A stretch of 64,000 bases of DNA from [Clostridium] hylemonae DSM 15053 (GCF_008281175.1 NZ_CP036524.1:124001-188000), one strand, 5' to 3'; numbered from the stretch's first letter, positions 7,033 through 16,588 are shown. Notes: a model not told the origin generated them from the sequence alone. A program made the numbers and translations.

Positions 7033-7114
7033 AACTTAGCATTCATCTTTAAAGTGAACGAATGTTAAGTTCTGATTTTTATACGGCAGGCGCTATTGAA
7101 AAGGCTTCTGAAAG
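7033..7114 (+). promoter_or_regulatory. Palindromic operator and shared promoter segment (copy 2)
   Basis: AACTTAGCATTC at 7033-7044 and GAATGTTAAGTT at 7060-7071 are inverted repeats matching at 11 of 12 positions, with a 15-base spacer. The right arm runs into the 59-base segment that is also found upstream of the TetR gene (5609-5667). A TetR dimer (or pair of dimers) binding here would control the ABC exporter. Confidence 0.6.
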
Positions 7115-7201
7115 CAGATAATATAAGAGCCACGAGATGGGCAAAAAAATGAGGTCCTGTTTGGTGATCCGGTATTACGTACAGCAGAAGGAGGCAGAAA
7201 A

Positions 7202-7903
7202 ATGAGTATCGTGGCATTAGAAAAAGTAAGCAGAATATATGAGAGCGGGGGACAGAAGCTATATGCTCTTAATAAAGTGTCCTTTACGGTAGAAGAGGGA
7301 GAGTTTACTGTCATACTTGGTCCAAGCGGCGCAGGAAAAAGTACACTTCTTAATATTCTCGGCGGAATAGACCGGGCAGATGAAGGAGAAGTAAAGATCG
7401 CAGGCAGAGATATTTCTGAGATGAATGAAAAAGAGTTGTCCACATATAGAGCAGAAAAAATAGGATTTGTGTTCCAGTTCTACAACCTGATTCCGACCTT
7501 GACTGTCCGGGAAAATGTGGCGCTTATGAAAGAACTGAAAAAGGATGCTGTACCTGCGGATGAGGCGCTGGAAAAAGTAGGGCTCAGAGGACATGGGCGG
7601 AAGTTTCCGGAGCAGCTCTCAGGTGGAGAACAGCAGAGGGTGTCCATTGCCAGGGCGCTCGCAAAGAATCCCGATCTGCTGCTTTGCGATGAACCGACAG
7701 GGGCTTTGGACAGTGAGACCGGCTGTATGGTGCTGTCAGAACTTAGACGGCTGTGCAGGGAAGAAGGACGCACAACACTTATCGTCACCCATAACGCGAA
7801 TCTTGCCAAAGCTGCAGACCGGTTAGTGAGGGTGAAAAACGGGCAGATAGTCGAGAACCGGGTAAATGAACATCCTGTCAGTATAGAAGAGGTGGAATGG
7901 TAA
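7202..7903 (+). CDS. ABC exporter ATP-binding protein (MacB/LolD type)
   Basis: A 233-residue ABC ATPase with Walker A GPSGAGKST (residues about 41-49), Q-loop in FVFQFYNLIP, signature LSGGEQQR, Walker B LLLCDEPTGALD and H-loop VTHN. The FQFYNLIPTLTVRENV and DEPTGALD forms are typical of the MacB/LolD/FtsE branch that works with FtsX-like permeases, used for antimicrobial-peptide or lipid export. Its stop overlaps the permease start (TAATG), so the two are translationally coupled. Upstream lies the candidate TetR operator. Confidence 0.93.
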   Translation: MSIVALEKVSRIYESGGQKLYALNKVSFTVEEGEFTVILGPSGAGKSTLLNILGGIDRADEGEVKIAGRDISEMNEKELSTYRAEKIGFVFQFYNLIPTLTVRENVALMKELKKDAVPADEALEKVGLRGHGRKFPEQLSGGEQQRVSIARALAKNPDLLLCDEPTGALDSETGCMVLSELRRLCREEGRTTLIVTHNANLAKAADRLVRVKNGQIVENRVNEHPVSIEEVEW

Positions 7904-10188
7904 TGTTGACAAAAAAGATGCTGAGGGATATACACAGAAATAAAGTTCAGTTTATGGCCATTTTTCTCATGATGTTTGTCGGCTGTTTCCTTTTTTCCGG
8001 AATTACCGGTGAATGGAGAGGCCTGGAAGAACATTTTCAAACTTATATAGATGAGCAGAATATGGCAGATATGTGGACGTATGGTGATCTGACCGGCAGA
8101 GACATTGATAAAATCAGAAATGATGTCCGGATTAACGAAGCAGAAGGCAGGATGGTACTTCCGATGGTTCCGGCAGGAAATAAAGAATCCACGTTACAAT
8201 GTTATATGGCGCAGAGCAGCCATATTTCAAAGCTCTATGTAAAGAAAGGGATTGCTTACGACAGCAGTAAAAAAGGAATCTGGCTGGACGCCCTGTACGC
8301 CCGGGAAAATAGCTATAAGGTGGGCGGGCAGATCGAGCTGGACTACAAAGACATGGAAATCAAAGGGGAGATCCTTGGTCTCGTCTATAGTCCGGAATAT
8401 ATATACGGGGCATCCGAAGGCGAAATGATGCCGGAGCATAAGAACACGGGGTTTGCCTGGATAAGTCCGAAGCTGCTGCCCGCAGGAGTCCCGCTTCATT
8501 ATAATGAGGCGGCGGTAATAACTGCAGGTGTTCAGAGAAAACAGATCATACAGGATATACTCGGGGAAAAGGAAGTCAAGACAATTGTAAGGGCAGAACA
8601 TCCTGCAATATCCATGGTGAAAGATGAGATAAAACAGCATCAGACGATAGGAACGGCTTTCTCGGCGGCCTTTCTTCTGATCGCAGTGATGATCGTCATG
8701 ACGACCATGCACCGGATGCTGAAAAACGAGAAGATGCAGATAGGGATATTGAAGGCATTAGGCTTCACTAAAAAGAAACTGATCCTCCATTATCTGTCTC
8801 ACAATGCATTTATCTGCCTTACCGGAGCGCTGGGCGGGTTTATATGTGGCTACCGGTTCCTTCCGGGACTTATCTACAAGTTTATGCGGCAAATGTATGT
8901 GATCCCGGTATGGGGAGGATATCTTCCGCCTGTTTATTACCTGCTTCCGCTGGGCTGTACAGTATTCTGTGTGCTTATCAGTTTCTTTATATGCAGGAGG
9001 TATTTGAAGCCAAATGCCGCGGACATTCTATATACAGATATGCCTTTTGCAGGCGGAAAGCAGTTCCCCGGGACAATGGAACTGCTCGGATTTGCGGGCA
9101 GATGGAACCTCAGGGATATTGCCAGAAACAGACTGAGAAGCTTTATGAGCCTGTGCGGTGTCCTTGGCTGTACGGCACTTCTGTTCTGTGCTTTTGCGCT
9201 CTACGATACGTTTGTGAATCTGTCTGACTGGACATTTACCAAACAGCAGAATTATGAATGCAAGATAACAGATCTGCCGGAAGAAAAAGGACAGAAAGAA
9301 CTGCTTGCAATGACAGACGGGGAATATTTGATGGAGAGCAGCGCGTCCATTCTTACCGGCGGCACATCCGGGGAAGGTGCAGACAGGGAAAGAGGGAAAA
9401 AAGGGGAGAAAGAAGTTGCTCTTACAGTATCTGAGAGTACAAGATATTTAAAGCTGGCGGAGAATCTGGATACATTTACTGCCGTGGACGGGGGCGTGGC
9501 GCTGTCAAAAAAGACGGCAGACAGTCTCGGAATCAGGAAAGGCGGCTTCCTCACATGGAAACCGGCGGGAGGCACATCGTATATATGCTCTGAGGTAAAG
9601 GCCATTGTCCGGACACCGCTCAGCCAGGGAATCATCATGCAAAGGTCAGATTATGAGGCTGCGGGACAGGTATATAAGCCGACTGCTGTTATTGGAAAAG
9701 AACCTGCAAATGGATTTGGAACATATGAGGAGCAATGCAGTATATCTCATCAGAGAGAGTTGGTCGAGGGTGTGGATTCCATGATGGATGGAATGGTTAT
9801 GATGATAATGCTGCTTGTGCTTGGAGCCGTAATTCTTGGAAGCGTTATGCTTTACAATCTTGGCATTTTGTCATATATGGAGCGTTACCGGGAATTTGCG
9901 ACTATGAAAGTGCTCGGATTTGCAGATAAAAAGATTCGGAAGATCATGATCCAACAGAACGTATGGCTTTCGGCGCTGGGAATCCTGCTTGGGATGCCTG
10001 CGGGATACGGCCTGCTGTATTACCTGTTGTCCACTATCCCTGAATCCATGGATGTACCTGTGTTTATAAGGACTGCATCGTGGCTCCTGAGCGCTGCGGG
10101 GACGCTTGCATTATCTTTTGTGGTCAGCAGGGTCGTATCGAGGAAGATACCACGTATTAACATGGTAGAAGCACTGAAGCAAATGTAG
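7903..10188 (+). CDS. ABC exporter permease with two FtsX domains
   Basis: A 761-residue permease. It has a membrane segment at about 17-37, an extracytoplasmic domain of about 190 residues, a first FtsX-type membrane block (about 250-370), a second extracytoplasmic domain, and a final FtsX block (about 630-755). KMQIGILKALGFTKKKL and REFATMKVLGFADKKI are the coupling-helix motifs of the two halves, so one chain carries both permease halves. ATG 7903 is chosen over 7897 because GAGGTGG is then 7 bases away. The pair probably exports a toxic peptide or lipid under control of the TetR protein upstream. Confidence 0.9.
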   Translation: MLTKKMLRDIHRNKVQFMAIFLMMFVGCFLFSGITGEWRGLEEHFQTYIDEQNMADMWTYGDLTGRDIDKIRNDVRINEAEGRMVLPMVPAGNKESTLQCYMAQSSHISKLYVKKGIAYDSSKKGIWLDALYARENSYKVGGQIELDYKDMEIKGEILGLVYSPEYIYGASEGEMMPEHKNTGFAWISPKLLPAGVPLHYNEAAVITAGVQRKQIIQDILGEKEVKTIVRAEHPAISMVKDEIKQHQTIGTAFSAAFLLIAVMIVMTTMHRMLKNEKMQIGILKALGFTKKKLILHYLSHNAFICLTGALGGFICGYRFLPGLIYKFMRQMYVIPVWGGYLPPVYYLLPLGCTVFCVLISFFICRRYLKPNAADILYTDMPFAGGKQFPGTMELLGFAGRWNLRDIARNRLRSFMSLCGVLGCTALLFCAFALYDTFVNLSDWTFTKQQNYECKITDLPEEKGQKELLAMTDGEYLMESSASILTGGTSGEGADRERGKKGEKEVALTVSESTRYLKLAENLDTFTAVDGGVALSKKTADSLGIRKGGFLTWKPAGGTSYICSEVKAIVRTPLSQGIIMQRSDYEAAGQVYKPTAVIGKEPANGFGTYEEQCSISHQRELVEGVDSMMDGMVMMIMLLVLGAVILGSVMLYNLGILSYMERYREFATMKVLGFADKKIRKIMIQQNVWLSALGILLGMPAGYGLLYYLLSTIPESMDVPVFIRTASWLLSAAGTLALSFVVSRVVSRKIPRINMVEALKQM

Positions 10189-10497
10189 AACGGCAGAGAA
10201 AGAATAGAAGTGTACGAGCAGCCTGCGTTTCTATACTTTCTCTTTTGCGCTGTACACTGTCATATTTTGAATTCACGTAATAAAATTATGATACTACTTG
10301 AACAGATCACTGTGTTGTGGTACCATATGAGCACAAATCAAACATTCTGAAGTTCTGATTTCATTAGCGGCAGTTCGCCGTACGTATCCGATGCTTGTGT
10401 CAAATCTAAATATGAAGGAGGGATGCCTGTGTGCGTTGTTCTTGCGCTTTTTGTCTGTTAACTGCCGGTGATCTATGATAAAATAAAGGAGAATCAT
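10189..10497. other. Intergenic gap with terminator only
   Basis: This 309-base gap begins with the terminator of the exporter operon (10195-10247). Nothing else is convincing apart from the AAGGAG ribosome site of the next gene; short frames here lack ribosome sites. Confidence 0.5.
10195..10247 (+). terminator. Terminator of ABC exporter operon
   Basis: AGAGAAAG (10195-10202) pairs with CTTTCTCT (10236-10243), extended inward by ATAGAA/TTCTAT after one mismatch, then TTTGCGC. Confidence 0.65.
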
Positions 10498-11346
10498 ATG
10501 AACAAAAGACAACAACTGATACCATTAAATAACTTAAATCTTACGGACCGATTTCTGTTTGAGGAAGTGATGGAAGATCCGCTGACGCACAGGGAGGCGC
10601 TGAGCATTATCTTTGGCAGAGAGATTCCGCTTCTGGATCAAAATGAGGCGGAAAAAGAACTGAGGATCTCGCCGGAGGCCCGCTCCATCCGGATGGATGT
10701 CTTTTCTATGGATGTAGAAAAGACAGTTTATAACACAGAGATGCAGAAGCAGCGCAGGGCAGACCTGTCTAAGAGGAGCAGGTACTACCAGTCGCTGGTC
10801 GATATCTCCCTGCTGGAACCTGGGGTTCCGGATTACAGTGCGTTGAATGAGTCATATATTATTATGATAACACCCTTTGATCTGTTTGGCTTCGGAAAAT
10901 ATCGTTACACCTTTCGTCCCGTGTGTGTGGAGGAGCCTAAGTGCGTCCTTGAAGACGGAGCGACACGGATATTTCTGAATACCCGGGGGAAGAATGAGGA
11001 CGAAGTTCCGGCGGAGCTCGTACAGTTTCTGTACTATGTGGAGCATACGACGGACGAGGCGGCTGAGCAGACAGGAAGTGAGCGGATAAAGCGTATTCAT
11101 GACCGGGTCCGGAAGGTAAGAAACAGTGAGGAAGTCGGGGTGAAATATATGCAGGCTTGGGAAGAAAAATACTATGAAAAAGAAGAGGCAAGAAAGGAAG
11201 GACTAGAGCAAGGAGCAAAAAAACAATTGATAGAGTTGATCAAAAAGAAACTTGAAAAGGGAAAATCCGTCGAAGAGATCGCTGATGCCCTTGAAGAAAG
11301 TACAGACAAAATAGAGGAACTTATAAAAGAAATGGAACTGGAATAA
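10498..11346 (+). CDS. Rpn-family PD-(D/E)XK nuclease / putative transposase
   Basis: A 282-residue protein of the Rpn recombination-promoting nuclease family (PD-(D/E)XK superfamily). The catalytic core is visible as RMDVFSMDVEKTVYNTEMQKQ (an Asp followed by the ExQ motif, residues about 65-85) after the DRFLFEEVMED N-terminal block. The C-terminal 70 residues are a Lys/Glu-rich coiled-coil-like tail (KKQLIELIKKKLEKGKSVEEIADAL) typical of the family. Such proteins are mobile, multi-copy and linked to RecA-independent recombination or defence. ATG 10498 follows AAGGAG. The gene stands alone, next to an inverted repeat at 11367-11417. Confidence 0.85.
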   Translation: MNKRQQLIPLNNLNLTDRFLFEEVMEDPLTHREALSIIFGREIPLLDQNEAEKELRISPEARSIRMDVFSMDVEKTVYNTEMQKQRRADLSKRSRYYQSLVDISLLEPGVPDYSALNESYIIMITPFDLFGFGKYRYTFRPVCVEEPKCVLEDGATRIFLNTRGKNEDEVPAELVQFLYYVEHTTDEAAEQTGSERIKRIHDRVRKVRNSEEVGVKYMQAWEEKYYEKEEARKEGLEQGAKKQLIELIKKKLEKGKSVEEIADALEESTDKIEELIKEMELE

Positions 11347-11366
11347 ATGAAACATACGGAGGAGGA

Positions 11367-11417
11367 ACAGGTGGCTGGCATGGATGTGCAAGATTGAACT
11401 TTACATCTGCCACCTGT
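11367..11417 (+). terminator. Inverted repeat between Rpn and EamA genes
   Basis: ACAGGTGGC (11367-11375) pairs with GCCACCTGT (11409-11417), with inner pairing of GGATGT/ACATC. There is no clear T-run on either strand, so it may be a bidirectional terminator or a simple hairpin between the convergent genes. Confidence 0.4.
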
Positions 11418-11453
11418 CCTGCGCCGGTCGGATTATTTACCGTTTTGCTGACG

Positions 11454-12374
11454 CTACTTGTTAATTGTATAACAGGGACTCTTTCTTTTATATTCCCATT
11501 TATGCTCTGATATCCAAAGGCCTGCCAGAGTCAGCAGCATACCAATGCAGGCTTTTAAAGTGATCTGCTCCTTCAGGATGAGTACGGAGGCTGTCACGGT
11601 GATGACAGGAACAAGATAGATATAGACGCTCGTTTTCACTGCGCCGAGGATGCGAACGGCAGCGTTCCATGTCACAAAGCATAGCGCTGAGGCGCCAAGG
11701 CCAAGGAAGAGTATGTTTCCGAGATTGACCGGGACGAGCAGTGCTTTCATGTCAGGACGGAAGCCGGAGAAGAACATGACAGGCACCATGAACATGATGC
11801 CGTAGAAAAAAACTCTTCTTGTAGTTTCAATTGTAGAGTATCCGTAACCAGAGATCTTTTTCGTCAGCACAGAGTAACAGGCCCAGATAAAAGCGGCCAG
11901 CAGCGCGAGGAGATCCCCGGTCGGATTCAGGCTCGCCCCGCCGTCTGAAAAGCTGATCAGGCAGATCCCGGCCATGGCAGCTATGAATCCGAGAAAGAAG
12001 GGGAGGCCGAGCTGTTCCTTTTCCCTGGAGACAAGTTTCGTAAGTATTGCTGTGAAGAAAGGGGCTGTTGAGATGATAACGCCCACATTGGATGCCTGGG
12101 TAAACGTCAAGGATATATTCTCCAGAAGGTAATAGAGACAGATGCCGCACAGGCCTGCAAGGAGAAAGATTCCTTCCTGTTTTCGGCCCCTTAACGGCAT
12201 AAATTTCGGGCGTACGCACCACAGTGCGGCATAGCCGATCAAAAACCGGATAAACAAGATCTCAATTGGTGTAAAGCTTTTCAGGAGCACCTTTGTAGAA
12301 ATGAAGGTCGTGCCCCAGATAAATATAGTTATAAAGGCGGCCAGATGGCCTCGTGATACATTCTTTTCTGTCAT
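11454..12374 (-). CDS. EamA-family DMT transporter
   Basis: A 306-residue drug/metabolite transporter with two EamA repeats, ten hydrophobic segments and the usual short lysine/arginine tail. Repeat 1 starts at about residue 10 (AAFITIFIWGTTFISTKVLLK) and repeat 2 at about 155 (GDLLALLAAFIWACYSVLTKK); the FIWGxxF and AxxWAxxxV patterns are characteristic. It would export a small metabolite or amino acid. Its ATG is 5 bases after the stop of the AraC gene on the same strand, so the two form one operon and the AraC protein is its likely regulator. Confidence 0.9.
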   Translation of the reverse strand: MTEKNVSRGHLAAFITIFIWGTTFISTKVLLKSFTPIEILFIRFLIGYAALWCVRPKFMPLRGRKQEGIFLLAGLCGICLYYLLENISLTFTQASNVGVIISTAPFFTAILTKLVSREKEQLGLPFFLGFIAAMAGICLISFSDGGASLNPTGDLLALLAAFIWACYSVLTKKISGYGYSTIETTRRVFFYGIMFMVPVMFFSGFRPDMKALLVPVNLGNILFLGLGASALCFVTWNAAVRILGAVKTSVYIYLVPVITVTASVLILKEQITLKACIGMLLTLAGLWISEHKWEYKRKSPCYTINK

Positions 12375-12379
12375 GTCAG

Positions 12380-13267
12380 TTACGGTTCCTCTCTCTCATC
12401 ATGGTCTGTTCCCGTAAGCACTGCTTCAGGCGAAGCGGCGTGTCTGGAATCTGTAAATATTCTTTGATACTGTTTGGGCGTAAGCCCGGTGAAATCCCGG
12501 AAAAAATTTGTGAAATGACTCTGATCGGAAAATCCTGCCATATCGGATGCATCGATGGGCGGGACACCTTGTTCCAGAAACTTTTTAGCCCGTCCAAGGC
12601 GGACGGTCTGCAGGTAACGGTAAGGGGAGACACCTACCTGGCGTGTAAATGAGCGTATAAGGTAGGATTTTCCAAAGCTTGTCATGGTGAGCAGGTCGTC
12701 CAGAGTGATATTTTCGGAGAAATGTTCATCCATATAGCTGCACAGCATCTGTACCTGAGGGTTGGGCTGGATAAGCTCTGCCTCGTCAAAAGGAGCTGCG
12801 TAGTCTTCCAGCACCTGGTGGAGAAGGAAGAAAAAAGCTTCCTCCCGCTCCATACGGGGCCCTCCTTTCAGGATGGCGTCATACAGTCTTCCGAGTGACT
12901 GGGTGATGTCGCTTTGATACACAACATTCTGCGTAAAATGGGGAATAAAATTTTTCCCTGTTATTTCCGACGCTGCCTTCTCCATCACATCCGGAGGAAT
13001 ATTGACAGCCCGGTAATCGAGAATCTCACCGCCAAGCGGTGCACAGTAATGATTGTCATGGGGATTGAAAAGAATAAGATCCCCCGCTGTCAGGTCATAC
13101 TCCTGCGCTTTGCACCAGAGGTGCCGGCTGCCGCCCTCCACAAAACCGATCACATAGAATTCATGAAAATGGTTGGGGAATTTCTGGACGATGCCGCTTA
13201 AATTGTATGCTTCTATCTTTAGATCACGGTCGTAGTATACGTGCCGCTGTTCCTGTTCTTTTGGCAT
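12380..13267 (-). CDS. AraC-family regulator with cupin sensor
   Basis: A 295-residue AraC regulator. The N-terminal cupin (residues about 10-95) has the HFHEFYVIGFVEGG motif and GDLILFNPHDNH. The C-terminal double HTH spans about 185-280, ending with AGFSDQSHFTNFFRDFTGLTPKQYQR, the AraC signature. Such architectures sense a small ligand in the cupin. It is immediately upstream of, and co-directional with, an EamA exporter, which is probably its target. GGAGGAG precedes the ATG. Confidence 0.92.
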   Translation of the reverse strand: MPKEQEQRHVYYDRDLKIEAYNLSGIVQKFPNHFHEFYVIGFVEGGSRHLWCKAQEYDLTAGDLILFNPHDNHYCAPLGGEILDYRAVNIPPDVMEKAASEITGKNFIPHFTQNVVYQSDITQSLGRLYDAILKGGPRMEREEAFFFLLHQVLEDYAAPFDEAELIQPNPQVQMLCSYMDEHFSENITLDDLLTMTSFGKSYLIRSFTRQVGVSPYRYLQTVRLGRAKKFLEQGVPPIDASDMAGFSDQSHFTNFFRDFTGLTPKQYQRIFTDSRHAASPEAVLTGTDHDEREEP

Positions 13268-13385
13268 TATAAAGTCTCCTCCGCAGATAATATTTTACGA
13301 TGATGTTATTTTAACACATCTTCGGAAAGAATTCTTGAATGATGTGACACTTATGTTATACTTGGTAAAAAAGGAGGATGCGAAT

Positions 13386-14069
13386 ATGAAATACGAAATA
13401 CAGGGAGAGACGCTGCCGGTAGTTATCTGCCAGCTAGAGGCCGGAGAAAAAATGATCACAGAAGGCGGCGGTATGGCCTGGATGTCCCCGAACATGTTAA
13501 TGGAAACAACGACCAACGGCGGTATCGGGAAAGCGTTCGGCCGGATGTTTTCCGGGGAGCGCATGTTCCAGAATATTTATACGGCGCAGGGCGGAGAGGG
13601 TATGATCGCATTTGCGTCAAGCTTTCCCGGATCCGTGGAAGCATTTCAGGTGGGGCCCGGACAGGAAATGATACTGCAGAAAAGTGCGTTTCTGGCAGGG
13701 GAGGCTAGTGTGGAGCTGTCCGTATTTTTTAATAAAAAGTTCAGTTCAGGGCTGTTCGGAGGAGAAGGTTTTATTATGCAGAAGGCGGGTGGGTACGGTA
13801 CGGTCTTTGCCGAGTTCGACGGCCATGTGATAAAATACGAACTTCAGCCCGGACAACAGATCGTGGTAGATACAGGCCACCTGGCGGCAATGTCGGCGAC
13901 GTGCAGTATGGAGATTAAGACTGTGCCGGGGGTAAAGAATATGCTGTTCGGAGGAGAGGGGATATTTAATACCATCATCACAGGTCCGGGCAAGGTGTGG
14001 CTTCAGACGATGCCTATCAGCAATGTGGCCGGTGTGTTAAGGCCGTACTTACCGTCTTCAGGTTCATAG
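13386..14069 (+). CDS. TIGR00266 / AIM24 family protein
   Basis: A 227-residue beta-rich protein of the AIM24 (TIGR00266) family, similar to mitochondrial AIM24 and to the TRAP-like fold; function unknown in bacteria. Marks are the N-terminal MKYEIQGETLPVV, the Gly-rich GKAFGRMFSGE loop and the AFQVGPGQEMILQKSAFLA block, with matching GPG repeats later. ATG 13386 sits after AAGGAGG, whereas the longer frame from 13335 has no site. It lies divergently from the AraC gene and upstream of a sugar acetyltransferase. Confidence 0.88.
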   Translation: MKYEIQGETLPVVICQLEAGEKMITEGGGMAWMSPNMLMETTTNGGIGKAFGRMFSGERMFQNIYTAQGGEGMIAFASSFPGSVEAFQVGPGQEMILQKSAFLAGEASVELSVFFNKKFSSGLFGGEGFIMQKAGGYGTVFAEFDGHVIKYELQPGQQIVVDTGHLAAMSATCSMEIKTVPGVKNMLFGGEGIFNTIITGPGKVWLQTMPISNVAGVLRPYLPSSGS

Positions 14070-14111
14070 AAGGAAGAGAGACAATACATAAAACAGAGAT
14101 GGAGGGCGAAT

Positions 14112-14729
14112 ATGACAGAGAAAGAATTGATGTTGTCGGGACAATTATATATTGCAAAGGACGAGGAACTTACAGAAGAATTTATGCGTGCGAAAAGACT
14201 CACAAGACTGTTTAATAATACGACGGAGGAAGAGGCGGAGTACCGCGCACAGCTGCTGAAGGAGCTGTTTGGAAAGACGGGGGAGAATCTGTACATTGAG
14301 CCTTCGTTCCGCTGTGATTACGGCAAAAACATCTCAATAGGCGACAATTTCTATGCGAATTATGACTGTATCATTGTAGATGTGTGCAGTGTGAGTATCG
14401 GTGACAATGTATTCTGGGGACCGCGGGTGTGCGTATATACCGCAGGCCATCCTATTGACGCCGGAATCCGCAATACGCAGCTGGAATTTGGCAGCAAGGT
14501 GTCCATAGGAAACAATGTGTGGATCGGCGGCAGCACAGTCATCAATCCGGGCGTAAGTATCGGTGACAATGTGGTGATAGGTTCCGGCGCCGTCGTGACA
14601 AAAGATATCCCGTCAGGGGTGATAGCCGCAGGGTGCCCGTGCAAGGTGCTGCGTGAGATCAATGAAGACGATAAGAGGTACTGGGAAGAGCAGGCAAAGA
14701 AATACAGAGAGAATAAAAGGACAGAATAG
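14112..14729 (+). CDS. Maltose/galactoside O-acetyltransferase family protein
   Basis: A 205-residue sugar O-acetyltransferase of the LacA/Maa/NodL type. The N-terminal Maa domain (MTEKELMLSGQLYIAKDEEL) is followed by a left-handed beta-helix of hexapeptide repeats (ISIGDNFYAN, VSIGDNVFWGP, VSIGNNVWIGG, VSIGDNVVIGSGAVV). The catalytic His lies in YTAGHPID. It transfers acetyl from CoA to a sugar hydroxyl; the sugar is unknown. GGAGGGC precedes the ATG. It is spaced about 40 bases after the AIM24 gene and 23 bases before recQ, so the three may be read together. Confidence 0.92.
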   Translation: MTEKELMLSGQLYIAKDEELTEEFMRAKRLTRLFNNTTEEEAEYRAQLLKELFGKTGENLYIEPSFRCDYGKNISIGDNFYANYDCIIVDVCSVSIGDNVFWGPRVCVYTAGHPIDAGIRNTQLEFGSKVSIGNNVWIGGSTVINPGVSIGDNVVIGSGAVVTKDIPSGVIAAGCPCKVLREINEDDKRYWEEQAKKYRENKRTE

Positions 14730-14752
14730 TCAGAGGGTTTTGTGATACGATA

Positions 14753-16588
14753 ATGGATAAATACGAAGTTTTAAAACAATATTTCGGATACGATGAGTTC
14801 AGGGACGGGCAGAATGTACTGATCGACAGTATACTTGAGGGCAGGGACACGCTGGGCATCATGCCGACCGGGGCGGGCAAGTCTCTCTGCTACCAGATAC
14901 CCGCGCTGCTTATGGGCGGTATTACGATCGTGGTCTCGCCGCTTATATCGCTTATGAAAGACCAGGTAGAGGCATTGAATCAGGCCGGCGTGCATGCCGC
15001 GTACCTGAACAGCTCTCTTACGGTGAATCAGTATTATACTGCGCTGCGCTATGCAAAGGAAGGCCGCTATCCGATCATCTATGTGGCCCCGGAGCGGCTG
15101 GATACCGGTGAATTCCTCGACTTTGCAATGCACACGGATATTTCCATGGTAGCGGTAGATGAGGCGCACTGTGTGTCGCAGTGGGGGCAGGACTTCAGGC
15201 CGAGTTACCTGAAGATCGTTACGTTTATAGAGAAACTGCCGAAACGGCCCGTAGTGAGTGCGTTTACTGCAACCGCAACGGCGGAGGTCAGAGCGGACAT
15301 CGCAGATATACTGAGGCTCCGGGAGCCGCTTGTCACGACCACAGGTTTTGACCGTCCGAATCTGTACTTTGCGGTGCAGTCGCCGAAAGATAAATTTGCC
15401 GCGCTGTTAAACTATGTAGAGCGGCATAAAGGAGAGAGCGGCATCATTTACTGTCTGACCCGGAAATATGTGGAAGATGTGTGTGCAAGGCTGCAGGCTG
15501 AAGGGTTTTCCGTCACAAGGTATCATGCAGGTCTCGGCGACGGGGAACGGAAGTCAAACCAGGAAGACTTTATTTATGACCGGGCAGATATTATGGTGGC
15601 CACCAATGCTTTTGGCATGGGAATAGACAAATCCAACGTAAGATATGTCGTGCACTATAATATGCCCAAAAATATGGAGAGCTATTATCAGGAGGCCGGC
15701 AGAGCAGGAAGAGACGGAGAAGCTTCCGAATGCATACTTTTGTACGGCGGACAGGATGTAGTGACCAATCAGCTGTTTATAGACAATAACAGGGAGAATG
15801 ACGAGCTGGATGAATTTACGGCAGAGGTTGTGAAGGAAAGAGACCGGGAGCGGCTGAGAAAGATGACATTCTATTGCTTTACAAATGAATGTCTGCGGGA
15901 TTATATCCTTCGTTATTTTGGGGAATACGGGGAAAATTACTGCGGAAACTGCAGCAACTGTCTGTCACAGTTCGAGACTGTAGATGTCACAGAGAGCGCG
16001 GCCGCTGTCGTTAACTGTGTATCCGCGTGCCGTCAGCGTTACGGCATCAATGTTATACTGGACACGGTACACGGCGCTAATACGGCAAAAATACGCCAGT
16101 ACAGGATGGATGAAAATCCGCAGTACGGTGTGCTGGCAAAAGTGCCCCTTTACCGTCTGAGGCAGATCATCAATCATCTGCTGCTGAAAGAATATCTGAT
16201 GCTGACGACAGATGGCTACAGTATTGTGAAGCTGACTGAAAAATCCAGACAGATCACATGCGGGGAAGAACAGATCACGATGAAAATGCCTAAAGAGGCA
16301 GAGAAAGAAACGAAAAAGCACAAAGAGACAAAGGGCAAAAAGAAAAAAACAGCAGGTCTTTCTGCGGCTGACGAGCCTATGTTTGAGAAATTGAGGGAGC
16401 TCAGGATGGAGATCGCAAGAGAAGAAAAAGTGCCCCCGTATCTCGTATTTTCCGATAAGACACTCGTCCACATGTGTGTGGAAAAACCGGCAGACAGGGC
16501 AGGCATGCTGTCTGTGTCCGGAGTAGGTGAGTATAAGTATGAAAAGTACGGCGAGCGGTTCCTGGAGGAGATCCAAAAGCTCTGCTGA
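14753..16588 (+). CDS. recQ: RecQ-type ATP-dependent DNA helicase
   Basis: A 611-residue superfamily 2 helicase. The helicase core has Walker A TGAGKS (about residues 42-47), the DEAH box VDEAHCVSQWGQDFRP with the RecQ aromatic-rich loop, SAFTATAT, and motif VI QEAGRAGRDG. The RQC zinc site follows (CFTNEC...CGNCSNC) and an HRDC domain closes the protein (about residues 535-610). It unwinds DNA 3' to 5' in recombination and fork repair. The length matches E. coli RecQ. A Lys-rich linker (KKHKETKGKKKKT) separates the winged helix from HRDC. Confidence 0.96.
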   Translation: MDKYEVLKQYFGYDEFRDGQNVLIDSILEGRDTLGIMPTGAGKSLCYQIPALLMGGITIVVSPLISLMKDQVEALNQAGVHAAYLNSSLTVNQYYTALRYAKEGRYPIIYVAPERLDTGEFLDFAMHTDISMVAVDEAHCVSQWGQDFRPSYLKIVTFIEKLPKRPVVSAFTATATAEVRADIADILRLREPLVTTTGFDRPNLYFAVQSPKDKFAALLNYVERHKGESGIIYCLTRKYVEDVCARLQAEGFSVTRYHAGLGDGERKSNQEDFIYDRADIMVATNAFGMGIDKSNVRYVVHYNMPKNMESYYQEAGRAGRDGEASECILLYGGQDVVTNQLFIDNNRENDELDEFTAEVVKERDRERLRKMTFYCFTNECLRDYILRYFGEYGENYCGNCSNCLSQFETVDVTESAAAVVNCVSACRQRYGINVILDTVHGANTAKIRQYRMDENPQYGVLAKVPLYRLRQIINHLLLKEYLMLTTDGYSIVKLTEKSRQITCGEEQITMKMPKEAEKETKKHKETKGKKKKTAGLSAADEPMFEKLRELRMEIAREEKVPPYLVFSDKTLVHMCVEKPADRAGMLSVSGVGEYKYEKYGERFLEEIQKLC

